DNA from: Kordia sp.
GTDB lineage: Bacteria; Bacteroidota; Bacteroidia; Flavobacteriales; Flavobacteriaceae
Assembly (NCBI RefSeq): GCF_022447245.1
Contig: NZ_JAKVBC010000010.1
Location: 84,551 to 148,550 of the forward strand
Length of the DNA: 64,000 bases
Direction of reading: 5' to 3'
Below are positions 9,171 through 18,575 of the stretch, piece by piece. Below the pieces are notes generated by a model. That model ran no database searches. It was not told where the DNA came from and saw only the letters and a list, made by a program, of their open reading frames with translations. The position numbers and the translations under genes are program-made. Each line of letters begins with the position of its first letter. The stretch's first letter is position 1.

Positions 9171-9244
9171 ATTGCATTTCGTCTAAAGATAGCTCCGTTT
9201 AAGATGTTTTGAGGGAAATCATCTGCAATTCCCAACTACTTTTG
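9171..9244 (+). promoter_or_regulatory. Promoter with upstream 15-bp element, copy P1
   Basis: ATTGCATTTCGTCTA at 9171-9185 is followed, 66 nt from its first base, by TACTTTTG (9237-9244), a perfect Bacteroidota -7 box (TAnnTTTG). It lies upstream of the receiver-GT2 gene at 9320. The same 15-mer lies 65 nt upstream of TAnnTTTG boxes at 31612 and 34426. The fixed spacing suggests an activator binding site; the protein is unknown. Confidence 0.65.
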
Positions 9245-9319
9245 ACCTGTAAGTCATTCGGAAAACAACACAAATGCAACTGAATACTACATGTAAATAT
9301 GAATCATTAAAAATATAGT

Positions 9320-10507
9320 ATGATGAAAATATTAGCCATAGACGATCAGAAATTAGTATTGATTCCTTTAGAAAGTAGATTACAGGAATTAGGATACCAA
9401 GTATTGACAGAAACAAATGCTTTGAAAGGAATGGAATTGTATGATATGTTTCAACCAGATTTGGTAATTGTAGACATGAACATGCCAATCGTTTCTGGAA
9501 TGGAAATCGTACAACATATTCGTAGAGATAGAAAAGACGATACACCAATCATGATATTATCTGGAAATACCGATGATGAAATGATTACCAAAGGCTTTGA
9601 TTTAGGTGTAAACGATTATATGAAAAAACCGTTGAGTTTAAATGAAGTTTGTGCCATAGTAAAAAGAATTATTGGTGTTCCTAAACATTCTGCTGTTGCA
9701 AATACAGATACAGTAATGATTCAACAAAGATGTGTTGGTGTTGTGATTCCTTGTTATAACGAAGCAGAACGTTTGTTAAGCACAGAGTTTACAGATTTTA
9801 TCGACAAGAATTCTGGATATCACTTATGTTTTGTAAATGACGGAAGTAAAGATAATACACTGGAAGTTTTGTACAAACTACAAAAAGGAAGAGAAGATTT
9901 TATTACCGTATATGATTGTGAGAAGAATGGCGGAAAAGCAGAAGCTGTTCGTTTGGGAATGTTATATATGGCGCAAAGAGCTGATTTGGATTATATCGGA
10001 TTTTTAGATGCTGATTTGTCTACCGATTTGGCTGATTTTGATGATATGGCTTCAACCATAGAAAACTCTGACTTTAAGATTGTAAGTGGTTCTAGAATTA
10101 GCAGAATGGGCGCAAATATTACCAAAGAATCTGCGCGTAAAGTAATTAGTATGACGATTAACTTCATCATAAGAAATATATTGTCAATGAATTTTAAAGA
10201 CACACAATGTGGCGCAAAAATTTTCCATAAAGATGTTATCAATCTTGCGTTTGACAAGAAGTTCATCACAAAGTGGTTGTTTGACGTAGAGATTTTTATG
10301 AGAATGCGCAAGCATTTTGGATTGGACAAAGCCAGAGCAATGATGTGCGAGAAGCCTTTGAAGCGTTGGATTCATGCAGATGGTTCAAAATTATCTATGA
10401 AAGATTCTATTAAAATTATTGGTCAATTAGGACAAATTGCATGGTTTTACAGAGGTAAAAAAAAAGTTACCACTAGCGAAGTAAAGGCAAATTTTGAAGT
10501 TGCCTAA
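9320..10507 (+). CDS. Response-regulator receiver fused to a GT2 glycosyltransferase
   Basis: The protein has 395 residues. Residues 3-120 are a complete CheY-like receiver: D8/D9, phospho-accepting D52 (VIVDMNMP), S81 and K103 (MKKPLS). A linker of about 15 residues follows. Residues 138-370 form a GT-A family 2 glycosyltransferase: VVIPCYNEAERL, CFVNDGSKDNT, NGGKAEAVRLGM, FLDADLSTD (DAD at 230-232, metal/NDP-sugar site), then GSRISRMGA and the acceptor-side region QCGAKIFHKDV. The GT part resembles dolichyl-phosphate glucose/mannose synthases. There is no DNA-binding output domain, so phosphorylation probably controls sugar transfer directly. It starts at ATGATG 9320, divergent from the membrane-protein operon and behind promoter P1. 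The C-terminus has no obvious membrane helix. Confidence 0.88.
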   Translation: MMKILAIDDQKLVLIPLESRLQELGYQVLTETNALKGMELYDMFQPDLVIVDMNMPIVSGMEIVQHIRRDRKDDTPIMILSGNTDDEMITKGFDLGVNDYMKKPLSLNEVCAIVKRIIGVPKHSAVANTDTVMIQQRCVGVVIPCYNEAERLLSTEFTDFIDKNSGYHLCFVNDGSKDNTLEVLYKLQKGREDFITVYDCEKNGGKAEAVRLGMLYMAQRADLDYIGFLDADLSTDLADFDDMASTIENSDFKIVSGSRISRMGANITKESARKVISMTINFIIRNILSMNFKDTQCGAKIFHKDVINLAFDKKFITKWLFDVEIFMRMRKHFGLDKARAMMCEKPLKRWIHADGSKLSMKDSIKIIGQLGQIAWFYRGKKKVTTSEVKANFEVA

Positions 10508-10573
10508 ATATAAAATATATAAGTAAATACGTTTCCTCGAATCCCCCGATGGTTCCCCTAAACCTACTGTATT

Positions 10574-11008
10574 ATGAAGATTGGAATTCTAATTATATTC
10601 CGTAATGACGAAAAAGTGATTGATGTGCAACGACTTATTGCGTTGTTTTCCGACAAGCAAAAATTGGATGTTTGTTTTGTAAATAATGGAAGTACTGACA
10701 AAACGCTTGAATTATTAAAAGAAATTCAAGAAGATAGTAGTATTTCGGTTTCAATTATTGATGTGAAGAAAAATCGTGGTTATGAAGCTGCCATCAAAGC
10801 AGGTATTCGGTACTTGGCTAGCAAAAATGAGTTGCCTTATATTTTATGTTTGAAGCAATATACTTCTCAGGATTATAATACTTTAGAAAAGGTATTCCGT
10901 GTTGTTCAGCAAGAAAAAGATATTGTGATGGATTTGTTTTCTAAAACTAAGCGTATGGCGCATAAGAATGTGTTTTCATTGCATAGTATATTGGATACGG
11001 CGTGTTAA
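10574..11008 (+). CDS. Short GT2-like protein, probably catalytically incomplete
   Basis: This 144-residue protein begins like a family-2 glycosyltransferase: IGILIIFRNDEKVI, then CFVNNGSTDKTLELL, then KKNRGYEAAIKAGIRYL. The usual D in 'NDGS' is N (NNGS), and where a DxD motif would be expected it reads LCLKQYTSQD, so the metal-binding aspartates are absent. It ends about 30 residues later, far short of a full GT2 (about 230 or more). It lies 66 bp downstream of the receiver-GT2 gene on the same strand and may be co-transcribed. I infer a degenerate or regulatory GT-A fold, or a truncated gene. The low-complexity AT-rich sequence after the stop shows no continuation in another frame that I recognise. 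Confidence 0.7.
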   Translation: MKIGILIIFRNDEKVIDVQRLIALFSDKQKLDVCFVNNGSTDKTLELLKEIQEDSSISVSIIDVKKNRGYEAAIKAGIRYLASKNELPYILCLKQYTSQDYNTLEKVFRVVQQEKDIVMDLFSKTKRMAHKNVFSLHSILDTAC

Positions 11009-11082
11009 AGTTAGATATGCTTCGCTAGTATTTTTTTTATATATTTTCTAAAAAATATAACGAATCTAATGATCTAAAATCA

Positions 11083-11116
11083 AAAAAAGTGAGCTACACG
11101 ACGGCAACTCACTTTC
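11083..11116. terminator. Hairpin terminator between converging genes
   Basis: AAAAAAAGTGAG and CTCACTTT form an 8-bp stem around a loop of about 14 nt. It lies between the rightward GT2-like gene and the leftward Spondin_N pseudogene, with A/T runs on both sides, so it could serve both strands. Confidence 0.55.
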
Positions 11117-11195
11117 TACTGGATACAATCTGAAAAATTGACCGTCAAAAAACTATTCTGATTATATAATACTCACAACATGTAAGTTGATTATA

Positions 11196-12562
11196 TTAAT
11201 TAATTGCTTCTACTGTTACTCCGATTAAGTTGTATCCGCCTCTGTCATAGTTATTTTGGGTAACTCCTGCTGGAGAACTGATAGTTCCTTTTCCGAATTA
11301 AACTTCTGTTAACTCAGTAACACGTCTTACGGTTGTATCTGCATCATCTGTTACCGAAGTATTTCCATTCATAGGCTGTGCGTTTCCTAATCCAACCGTT
11401 TCATCAAATTCAGTTCCTGAATCGTATAAGTAGTTTTTGTAAATTTCGATATCTGATTTTACTGTTCCGTCAACGTTAAAGACTTCTATTCCTTGCTGAT
11501 TGTTTGAGATAAATCAATCGTTTGTAGATACAAACATGGTAGCAAAGTTTAATCTTTTACCTTCTTCTACATCAATTTCAAAAGTAATAGATTCTCCTGG
11601 TGGTACGCCAGTATTGCTTTTTGCAGCAGTTACACCATCTAAACCATTTAAATATTCATGAGCGATATCTGCATTTCCGTCTTCTGCCAATTCTTCTAAT
11701 CCAGAACCTGCGATAACTGCTTCTCCTCTTGTAAAGAATGGTGATTGCTCTCCTTGCGTATAGGCAACTCCTGGAGAAAGTACCGAATATGAAGAAGAAA
11801 GGCGTAATAGAGCTCCTGTAGATCCTGTTTCCGTATACCAATCGTAAATTGCTTGTAGCCAACCATCTTCAGCTAGACTTTCTAAACCATTTGCTCTTAC
11901 TGGTGCTCCTTCTTCAAATAATGCATTTGGTTGTGTGTGTACCACTAGGATTCCCGGTGTTACATATCCTGAATTGTGTAAAGCTTCTCTATCCGCCTTG
12001 GTAATTGTTAAAGTAAATTCTCTTGCAGCAGCATCATACGCTAAATATGCTGTTAAATAGTTTCTAATGTTTCTTCCTGTGTTTCTGAAAGCTGTATTAC
12101 TATCTGGAGTTCCAGTGTTAGGTCCGGTTTGATTTGGGGCAGTAAACTGAGTTGATGGGAAGTTGTTTAAGAAGTCTTCATCTGCTTCTGTTCCTGCATC
12201 CCAAACATTGATATTGTCTGAAATATCTCCTGTTAACGGTGTATCACCATCCCATAGTTTGATTCCTTGCGGTTGTGTTGCAAAAACCCAGTCATTACTT
12301 TGTGCAAACATGTTAGCAAAACTCAAATATGTTCCTTTTGTTGCTTTAGATGATACTTGGTGTGTTTCTCCTGTTTTAGTAAGTGGACCTGAACCAATTA
12401 TTTTTACATTTATATAGTTAATTGCATTTTTGAGTGTTACTCTGAATGTTGTTACAGAACCACATTGCCTGTGTTGTTAACAATTGTAGCATCGTCATCA
12501 CTGTTACAAGAAGTGAAACCTAAAAGTCCCACAAGTGCCATAGATAAAATTGTCTTTTTCAT
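11196..12562 (-). pseudogene. Spondin_N lipoprotein gene broken by one frameshift and two stops
   Basis: The gene starts at ATG 12562 with a lipoprotein signal (MKKTILSMALVGLLGFTSCN). It reads to NNTGN and then hits TAA at 12452-12454; the coding frame resumes one base off as VTTFRVTLKNAINYINV, so there is an indel at about 12455-12475. Two tandem Spondin_N-like domains follow. The first contains YLSFANMFAQSNDWVFATQP and the second RLNFATMFVSTND*FISNNQ, where TGA at 11514-11516 sits exactly at the W of repeat one (TGG to TGA). A second stop, TAA at 11298-11300, interrupts TELTEV*FGKGTIS. The natural end is VEAIN at 11196-11198. Three independent lesions argue for real decay. Spondin_N proteins in marine Bacteroidota are surface lipoproteins of unclear role. 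Confidence 0.85.
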
Positions 12563-12981
12563 AATAATTTATTTTCATTGAAGTATGGGTACTTGGACGA
12601 CTTCACGAAAAAAACTTACCAAAATCACTATCACAAAAATCAATTAATTATAACTAAAACTTATAGTGAAGGTTTTTATGATTTGTTTTAACAATTTAAA
12701 ATAGCTTAATAAAAACCTACGTTTCAACAGCTTACACATGAAATATTTTGTATTTCTTTTTCCTATTTTAACATTTCACTTTTTGTTATAAATACCACAA
12801 AAAGTTTTGAAATTAATTTTAAAAACTTCAATTATGAAGGATATTTTGATGGTTTTTTAGCTTTTTTTAATGTATTTGAAGTGTTTTTAAAAGAGATTTT
12901 AATAAAACATCAAAATTGTCCATAAAAAAACTCCAATACTATGATAGCATTGGAGTTTTATATGAATGTATATTTTATTTC
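12563..12981. other. AT-rich intergenic region, 419 bp
   Basis: This non-coding stretch lies between two leftward genes. It contains the hairpin terminator listed separately and is otherwise AT-rich with no open frame I can support. It should hold the promoter of the Spondin_N pseudogene, but I could not fix a confident TAnnTTTG box. Confidence 0.5.
12927..12959 (-). terminator. Rho-independent terminator
   Basis: AAAACTCCAAT (12927-12937) pairs with ATTGGAGTTTT (12949-12959), an 11-bp perfect stem with an 11-nt loop and an A run giving a U-tract on the minus strand. It lies 22 bp after the stop of the 1012-residue T9SS gene. Confidence 0.85.
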
Positions 12982-15900
12982 TTATTGTTTGATGAATTTT
13001 TGTGTAAATACTTTTCCATCAGATTCTAAACGTAAGATATAGTTTCCTGTTTGTAATCTAGATACATCTATTGAATGTTCCTTTAGTTTTAAATTCATTA
13101 CACGTTTTCCTTCAATATTGAAGATTGTGGCAACTTTTCCAACCAAACTTACTGGACTGTTGATATTCATTACTTTTCCAACCGGATTTGGATGAACAGC
13201 AACACTTTCTAACGTTTCATCAGGAATACTTAAAGTTTGTCCTTCTGTAATCACATGGTGCGTATTGATGCCTGGATTCACAACATTATCTACTGTTCCT
13301 GATGGCCAGTAAATAACTATATTATCAATAGTATCATCTGTTCCTAAACCAAAGTGCGCATTTAACGTACTCATAAAGCGGAATCCTTCTCCACTACGCA
13401 CATCGCGAATTTGTATTCCAGAAGCTGTATGTACTTCAATTCTAGCACCAATTCCATTGATATTACTTGCAACTCCTGTCGTAGTAATTGTTACCCAATT
13501 ATTACTATTTGTTGTATTGGTATATAATGTCGTTCCCGAGATGGCATCAATGAATCCATCATTATTTAAATCTCCAAAAGAACCATTGTTACCCGCAAGA
13601 ACATTGTCATGTACGGTAAATGTCAAATTTCCATTTCCAAATAGAATACTTCCGTTAGAAGCAATGTCTAAATTTCCATCATTGTCAAAGTCATATGTTG
13701 CATTTTCAATTCCTAAATTGGTTAATGCTGGTAATATTCCAGAAGAAGATGTTACATCTGTAAATGTACCATTTCCATTGTTTCTCATTAATTTATGCGT
13801 TCCGTCTGCTGTAGAGCTAGCACCTACAAAAACGTCCATGTCTCCATCGTTGTCATAATCTCCCCAAGCAGAAGACCATGTTTGTAATGGATCAGCCAAA
13901 CCAGCAGTAGAAGCTACTTCTGTAAAGTTTCCACTTCCATCATTTTCGTGTAATTCGTTGATGTTTATTGTGGTAGAACCTCCACGGCATTTTGCGATAA
14001 ACATATCCATGTCTCTATCGTTGTCATAATCAATCCAGATAGATCCATAATTTCCTCCACCTGCAATGTCTCCAAGTCCACCTTGGTTAAAAGTTAGGTT
14101 TCCGTTTCCATCGTTCATATAGTATACATTTGGATCTACATCATGACACACAAAGGCATCTAGGTTTCCATCTTGATCTAAATCCACAAAATTTGAACGT
14201 TGTGAGAATACATAATCTGTTCCTGATATTTCGGTAAATCCAGTACCTGTAGCATTTGCTCTCATAAAGGTAACTCCACTTCCTCCACCGTATAATAAAT
14301 CGGTAAATCCGTTTCGGTCATAATCGGCTGCAGCCAAACTCCAAGAAGGTGTGTTATCTGCATTTGTTGTCGCAATATTTGTTGCGGTACTACTTAATCC
14401 TCCAGAAGATTGCTGATAGAATATATTAACGTTTGTCGCGGTAATAGAAACTACATCATCTAAAAAATCACCGTTCATATCAACAGCCGCTCTTTGACTA
14501 CCACTTGTAGATACCGTTGATGTCGTAAATTCAGCTGGCGGTGGCGGTGCTAATGTTGAGAAATTAAAAGGTCCGCCCCAAATACTTGTATCTATACCAC
14601 AAATAGCACGCACATATACTTCATAAGGTGTCCCAGCATTTAAAGAGTTTACATTTACACTTGTTGCACTCGCTGCAGTTCCTGCTCCTGTTGGAGTTCC
14701 TGTACCAGCAAGTTGTACTACATATTCCCAAGCAGTTTCTCCACTATTTGGAGACCAAGAAATCGTTGCTGAATCTTGTGTAATAGCTGATGCTGTTATG
14801 CTTGATGGTGCAATACAGAAGGATCCGCAAGTTTCTATACGTACAAAATCGATAGACATATCTCCTTGAAAACCAGTCCCTGTTCCTGTGTGACTAAATT
14901 CTACATAAATTACTTGTCCTAGGTACGAATCTAAATTTACACCTACTGGCACCCAAGCTTCCGATCCACTTGTTTGTAATTCTCCTGATAGTGTAAATTC
15001 TGTTGTAAAAGGTCCAGAAGCAGACGTTCCTATTCCTACGTTTAAAGTTCCCATATCTGCTCCATACGCATGCAAATAGAACGATAATTCGGCACCATCT
15101 GTTGCCGTAGTCAAATCAATTACTGGACTTACTGCTGAAGCCGTTGCTGTACTGTTTCCTGAAGCTTCGTAGTTCATGAAGTTACTTCCACTAAAAGCAG
15201 TATCTGCTCCTGTATCGGCAGAAGTAGCATCGTTAGGAATTTCCCAAGAACCATTTCCATCATTCAAATCTCCTGTCCAACCAGAAGCTGAATCAAATTC
15301 TTCTGTAAAAAGAAATGTAGATGATCCTGATGCGCAAGTAACACCTACAGGTGCTGGCGGTGGACAATTACTTTGTGTTATAGAACCACTATTTACACTA
15401 CAGTTTACATCTTGATCATTTTGAAGTGTAATCACGACGTCTGTTGCATTGGCATAAGGTCCAAATTGAACCATTCCTGTATTTGATAAGTTTTGGCTTG
15501 TACTTCCTTGATTATCAGAAATTGTTAGCGATGTAGCCGAACCTAAATCAGTTACATCTACATCTACTAAAAATCCTCCACTTGTAGCACAATCGTCAAC
15601 TACAGTGTAGTTTACTGTTGGATTGGTACATGTAGCACATCTTACATCAAAATCCCAATGTACATACCCGTTGGTATCACAGCTAATAGCTCCGTCAGAG
15701 TTAGCCATTACAGTGATCGTATCTCCACTTGATTGGAATGTTAGGCCTGTTAAATCTCCATTATTACCATAGTCATTGTATAATTCACTTCCATCAGAAT
15801 CTAAAACGATCAATTCGTCCCAGTTATTTTCTGTTTGTCCAGCATTGAATGTTACTTGTAAACCTGATCCATCAGAACTTACAAACACAAAGCTAGTAGT

Positions 15901-16020
15901 ATCGTTTATTGTATAACAATAGGTTGTATTTACAGCGCCTGACGAACAATCAACTGTTGTTTGGGCTGCTGCAAAAAAGCTAGATGCTAAAAAGCATATT
16001 AGTAACGTAATTTTATTCAT
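12982..16020 (-). CDS. T9SS type-A surface protein with MAM-like, FN3, VCBS and UnbV domains
   Basis: The protein has 1012 residues with signal peptide 1-19 (ending FFAAAQ). The first ~130 residues look CUB-like (FNAGQTENNWDELIVLDSDG). A MAM-like jelly roll follows at about 235-390 (FTEEFDSASGWTGDL), then a fibronectin-III domain at about 405-490 (APSSITASAITQDSATISW). FG-GAP/VCBS-type repeats follow with calcium-loop patterns such as DYDNDGDMDVFVG, then an ASPIC/UnbV-like block (GIGARIEVHTASGIQIRDV). It ends in a type-A Por-secretion sorting domain (VHPNPVGKVMNI ... NYILRLESDGKVFTQKFIK). It is predicted to be secreted through the type IX system and attached to the cell surface, probably in adhesion or glycan binding. 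It is followed by its own terminator. Confidence 0.88.
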   Translation of the reverse strand: MNKITLLICFLASSFFAAAQTTVDCSSGAVNTTYCYTINDTTSFVFVSSDGSGLQVTFNAGQTENNWDELIVLDSDGSELYNDYGNNGDLTGLTFQSSGDTITVMANSDGAISCDTNGYVHWDFDVRCATCTNPTVNYTVVDDCATSGGFLVDVDVTDLGSATSLTISDNQGSTSQNLSNTGMVQFGPYANATDVVITLQNDQDVNCSVNSGSITQSNCPPPAPVGVTCASGSSTFLFTEEFDSASGWTGDLNDGNGSWEIPNDATSADTGADTAFSGSNFMNYEASGNSTATASAVSPVIDLTTATDGAELSFYLHAYGADMGTLNVGIGTSASGPFTTEFTLSGELQTSGSEAWVPVGVNLDSYLGQVIYVEFSHTGTGTGFQGDMSIDFVRIETCGSFCIAPSSITASAITQDSATISWSPNSGETAWEYVVQLAGTGTPTGAGTAASATSVNVNSLNAGTPYEVYVRAICGIDTSIWGGPFNFSTLAPPPPAEFTTSTVSTSGSQRAAVDMNGDFLDDVVSITATNVNIFYQQSSGGLSSTATNIATTNADNTPSWSLAAADYDRNGFTDLLYGGGSGVTFMRANATGTGFTEISGTDYVFSQRSNFVDLDQDGNLDAFVCHDVDPNVYYMNDGNGNLTFNQGGLGDIAGGGNYGSIWIDYDNDRDMDMFIAKCRGGSTTININELHENDGSGNFTEVASTAGLADPLQTWSSAWGDYDNDGDMDVFVGASSTADGTHKLMRNNGNGTFTDVTSSSGILPALTNLGIENATYDFDNDGNLDIASNGSILFGNGNLTFTVHDNVLAGNNGSFGDLNNDGFIDAISGTTLYTNTTNSNNWVTITTTGVASNINGIGARIEVHTASGIQIRDVRSGEGFRFMSTLNAHFGLGTDDTIDNIVIYWPSGTVDNVVNPGINTHHVITEGQTLSIPDETLESVAVHPNPVGKVMNINSPVSLVGKVATIFNIEGKRVMNLKLKEHSIDVSRLQTGNYILRLESDGKVFTQKFIKQ

Positions 16021-16039
16021 TCGATTGCTTGGTTTTTAT

Positions 16040-16067
16040 GCTACGAACCTTTGGATGTGTTCGTAGC
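16040..16067. repeat. Perfect 9-bp inverted repeat in 5' leader
   Basis: GCTACGAAC (16040-16048) and GTTCGTAGC (16059-16067) are separated by 10 nt. The repeat lies between the stop of the leftward haem lipoprotein gene (16089) and the start of the T9SS gene (16020). There is no clear U-tract, so it could be a weak terminator, an mRNA hairpin or an operator. Confidence 0.45.
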
Positions 16068-16088
16068 GTTCGTTTAGTTAATAGTCTT

Positions 16089-17207
16089 TTATTCACATTC
16101 AGTAGTGATTTCATCAATCCATTGTCCAATCATTTGGACTGCTTCTTTGTGGATAATGCTTCTACCGAGTAATGGCATTCTAAATTCTTCTGCTTCCGTA
16201 TTCAATCTATAATACATTACAGAACGTTCTTTTAATGAAGGTGTTACGATATTGATCATTCCTGAGATTTCTTCATCAGGATCAATACAAATTCCTAAAT
16301 TATTAGGATCTCCAGATTCGTCAAAAGCAAAGCGCACTGGTCTATAATCGCAATGTGATCCTTCTTGGTGACAGTGAGCGCAGTTAATGTCAATGTATGA
16401 GCGAACACGAAGATCGATAGGTTGTGTTTCATCGCTCCATTTTACCACCGTATTGATTGTTGCAGGTAAGTTATCTTCTAAATATCCTTCGTTAATAAGC
16501 TTTTGAAGTTGGTTTTCAGTTCCATCAGCATAGTCATACATGCTGTTTAAGTTTTGTGGCTTTACACCAATTGGAACTGAAGATGTTCCGCTTTTGTGGC
16601 AGGTAAAGCATTCTACTTCTGAAGGAATTCTATAATTGGTGCTTTTCATTTCTCCCGCTTCCATAAACTCTACATTTGTAAACGAACCGTCAAGGCTAAA
16701 TGTAGCTTCTGTTTGGTCATCGTTCCAAACGTAATCAGCAAAATACCAATCGTCTGCTTTCTTTAACATTAAACGTGTTTCTATGATACGTGTTGTATTA
16801 CCTGGTAGCACATTATCATAATAAAATGTTTTTATTAAAAATGTTCCTACTGGCATGTCTATCAGTTCCATATCTGCCATATATGTTGCTTGTACATCGT
16901 TTGGCATCCAAATAAAACGTTTCTTTTTAGCGTAATCTGTAAATAAGGTTGAAATAGGCTCATAAGGAATTACACCTAATACTGGATTTTGATCCTTCAT
17001 ATCACCTTCAAAGAAACTGTATTCTGAAAGTGTGTTGAATGGAAAAGCGTCCATATCTAATACAACTGGTGAAGTTGGAATTGGCACATAGTCGTCATCT
17101 GTAGATGTTGGTGGTGGCATGGTGGGATCATTATCATCACTTCCACAAGAAAAAAGTGTAGCAGAAAGCACTACTAGAATAGCAATTTTACGTAGTTTTT
17201 TGATCAT
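16089..17207 (-). CDS. Two-haem c-type lipoprotein, HNE_0200-like family
   Basis: The protein has 372 residues with a lipoprotein signal (ILVVLSATLFSCGSDD) followed by an Asp/Pro/Thr-rich linker. Two c-type haem motifs are visible: CFTCHKSG and CAHCHQEGSHC. The middle contains LSEYSFFEGD, YEPISTLFTDYAKKKRFIWMP, and PSEVECFTCH followed by PIGVKPQNLN. These match the conserved 'repeat protein, HNE_0200' family (TIGR03806) often found beside PQQ- or VCBS-type surface proteins. It was probably a periplasmic or outer-membrane electron carrier or oxidase. It lies 69 bp upstream of the T9SS gene on the same strand, so the pair may be co-expressed. The electron donor and acceptor are unknown. Confidence 0.78.
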   Translation of the reverse strand: MIKKLRKIAILVVLSATLFSCGSDDNDPTMPPPTSTDDDYVPIPTSPVVLDMDAFPFNTLSEYSFFEGDMKDQNPVLGVIPYEPISTLFTDYAKKKRFIWMPNDVQATYMADMELIDMPVGTFLIKTFYYDNVLPGNTTRIIETRLMLKKADDWYFADYVWNDDQTEATFSLDGSFTNVEFMEAGEMKSTNYRIPSEVECFTCHKSGTSSVPIGVKPQNLNSMYDYADGTENQLQKLINEGYLEDNLPATINTVVKWSDETQPIDLRVRSYIDINCAHCHQEGSHCDYRPVRFAFDESGDPNNLGICIDPDEEISGMINIVTPSLKERSVMYYRLNTEAEEFRMPLLGRSIIHKEAVQMIGQWIDEITTECE

Positions 17208-17382
17208 GTTTTAGTTTAGTTAGTCTACTAATATAACAAAAATATTAGATGTTATATTTGATAATTAGCAAGTTACTCTTTATATAAGACAACTGAACCT
17301 CTATTAATCCTACCTTTTTAGCGGGATTATTTTTTGAAGTGTTCTTTTGGTGATTTTTATTTTAGTATTATGAAAAGGTTAT

Positions 17383-18330
17383 CTAATGAATCTCCAGACC
17401 AACCTCAACCTCTTTTTCCAACGCTTCTGAATGCTCAAAAAACACAATCATCTTTTCATACTTCGCCAAGACCAAATAATGACTTCCTTTAAAATAGCTT
17501 TGTCGCACCGTAACTTTAAAATCTGAAGTTTCAGAGATTTTTAATTGATGTGGATAGACTAATATGGTTTCTGGAGAAGCTTCTTTTTCTGGAAATAAAC
17601 TCGCAGGCAATTCATTGACTTCACCAAATAAAGACGCCACATATTTGTTAGGTGGATTGTTGTACAAGTCTTTAGAATCACTTTTGGCGATGAGTTCTCC
17701 TTGTTTTAGGACAATGGTTGTATTTGCAAATGAAAGTGCATCCGTGCGATCGTGCGTAGCAACTATACAGGTAATATTTTCTTTTTTGAGATAGTTGAAT
17801 AGGTTTCTACGTAAAGCGTTTTTTCGGAAGTTGTCTATGTGGCTAAACGGTTCGTCTAGTAATAAGACTTCTGGTTCGCGAGCTAAGGCTTTTGCTAAGG
17901 CAACACGTTGTTGTTGTCCTCCGCTCAATAGTTTGGCTTTGGTATTGGCAAATGCTGACATTTCTACCATTGCTAACAACTCATTAATACGCTGTTGTTT
18001 TTCCTCAGGATAGAAATTGGATAAATAAGTACCAATGTTTTCTGCAACGGTTGTATATGGCATTAAATCAAAATCTTGAGCTACATATTTCATACGTTCA
18101 AAGCCTGGTACTAAATGAAATGCTGGTCCTAAGATTTGTTCGTCATTCCAGAAGATTTCGCCTTTGTCCAAATCATGTAAACCATAGATAAGTTTGAGTA
18201 AGGTACTTTTTCCGCAACCACTTTCGCCAATAATTGATACATGAGTTCCTTGCGGAATTTCAAAAGAAATGTCTTTCAAAATGGGCGTATTTTCCAAATA
18301 AGAGAAGGAAATTTGTTGAACTCGAAGCAT
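17383..18330 (-). CDS. ABC transporter ATP-binding protein (PotA/CysA-like), no permease nearby
   Basis: The protein has 315 residues. Walker A is GESGCGKST (35-43); Q-loop is in VAQDFDLMPY; the signature is LSGGQQQR; Walker B is VLLLDEPF followed by the D-loop SHID; the H-loop is ATHDRTD. After residue ~230 there is an extra C-terminal domain of about 85 residues (LFGEVNELPASLF ... TVRQSYFKGSHYLVL) resembling the TOBE-like regulatory tail of import ATPases. All catalytic residues are present. No permease or binding-protein gene lies next to it, so the substrate is unknown and the permease must be elsewhere. It is a single gene, flanked by a 175-bp gap and a terminator region. Confidence 0.88.
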   Translation of the reverse strand: MLRVQQISFSYLENTPILKDISFEIPQGTHVSIIGESGCGKSTLLKLIYGLHDLDKGEIFWNDEQILGPAFHLVPGFERMKYVAQDFDLMPYTTVAENIGTYLSNFYPEEKQQRINELLAMVEMSAFANTKAKLLSGGQQQRVALAKALAREPEVLLLDEPFSHIDNFRKNALRRNLFNYLKKENITCIVATHDRTDALSFANTTIVLKQGELIAKSDSKDLYNNPPNKYVASLFGEVNELPASLFPEKEASPETILVYPHQLKISETSDFKVTVRQSYFKGSHYLVLAKYEKMIVFFEHSEALEKEVEVGLEIH

Positions 18331-18479
18331 GGTGATTTTTTAGCCTTGCAAAAATACGGAGATAATTGTGAAAAATCTATTTTAAAAAGACACAGATTGC
18401 TATAGGTTTTATGATAAATTTTACAGCACGCTTCAACTACACTCAGCGTTTTTGAAAAGTTATAAATCTATTCAAGAGA

Positions 18480-18516
18480 AAACCGCCAAGTTGAACTTCA
18501 ACTTGGCGGTTTTTAC
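18480..18516. terminator. Strong bidirectional hairpin terminator
   Basis: AAAACCGCCAAGTTGAA pairs with TTCAACTTGGCGGTTTTT, a stem of about 16 bp with almost no loop, flanked by A and T runs. It lies downstream of the leftward prolyl oligopeptidase gene (stop at 18576). Just before it, CGCTTCAACTACACTCAGCG (18429-18448) belongs to a dispersed repeat type. Confidence 0.85.
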
Positions 18517-18575
18517 TAATTATTTTTAAGCACTTCTCGATACAAATTTGTTTTACAAACTCATTCGAAATGGCT

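Noticed and set aside
9219..9548. Open frame on the minus strand over the start of the receiver-GT2 gene
   Set aside because: It reads antisense through a well-supported gene and its promoter, and its sequence resembles no protein.
11514..11516. In-frame TGA as selenocysteine or Trp recoding
   Set aside because: The gene also has an ochre stop and a frameshift, and TGA is used as a normal stop in many genes of the window; no SECIS-like hairpin was apparent.
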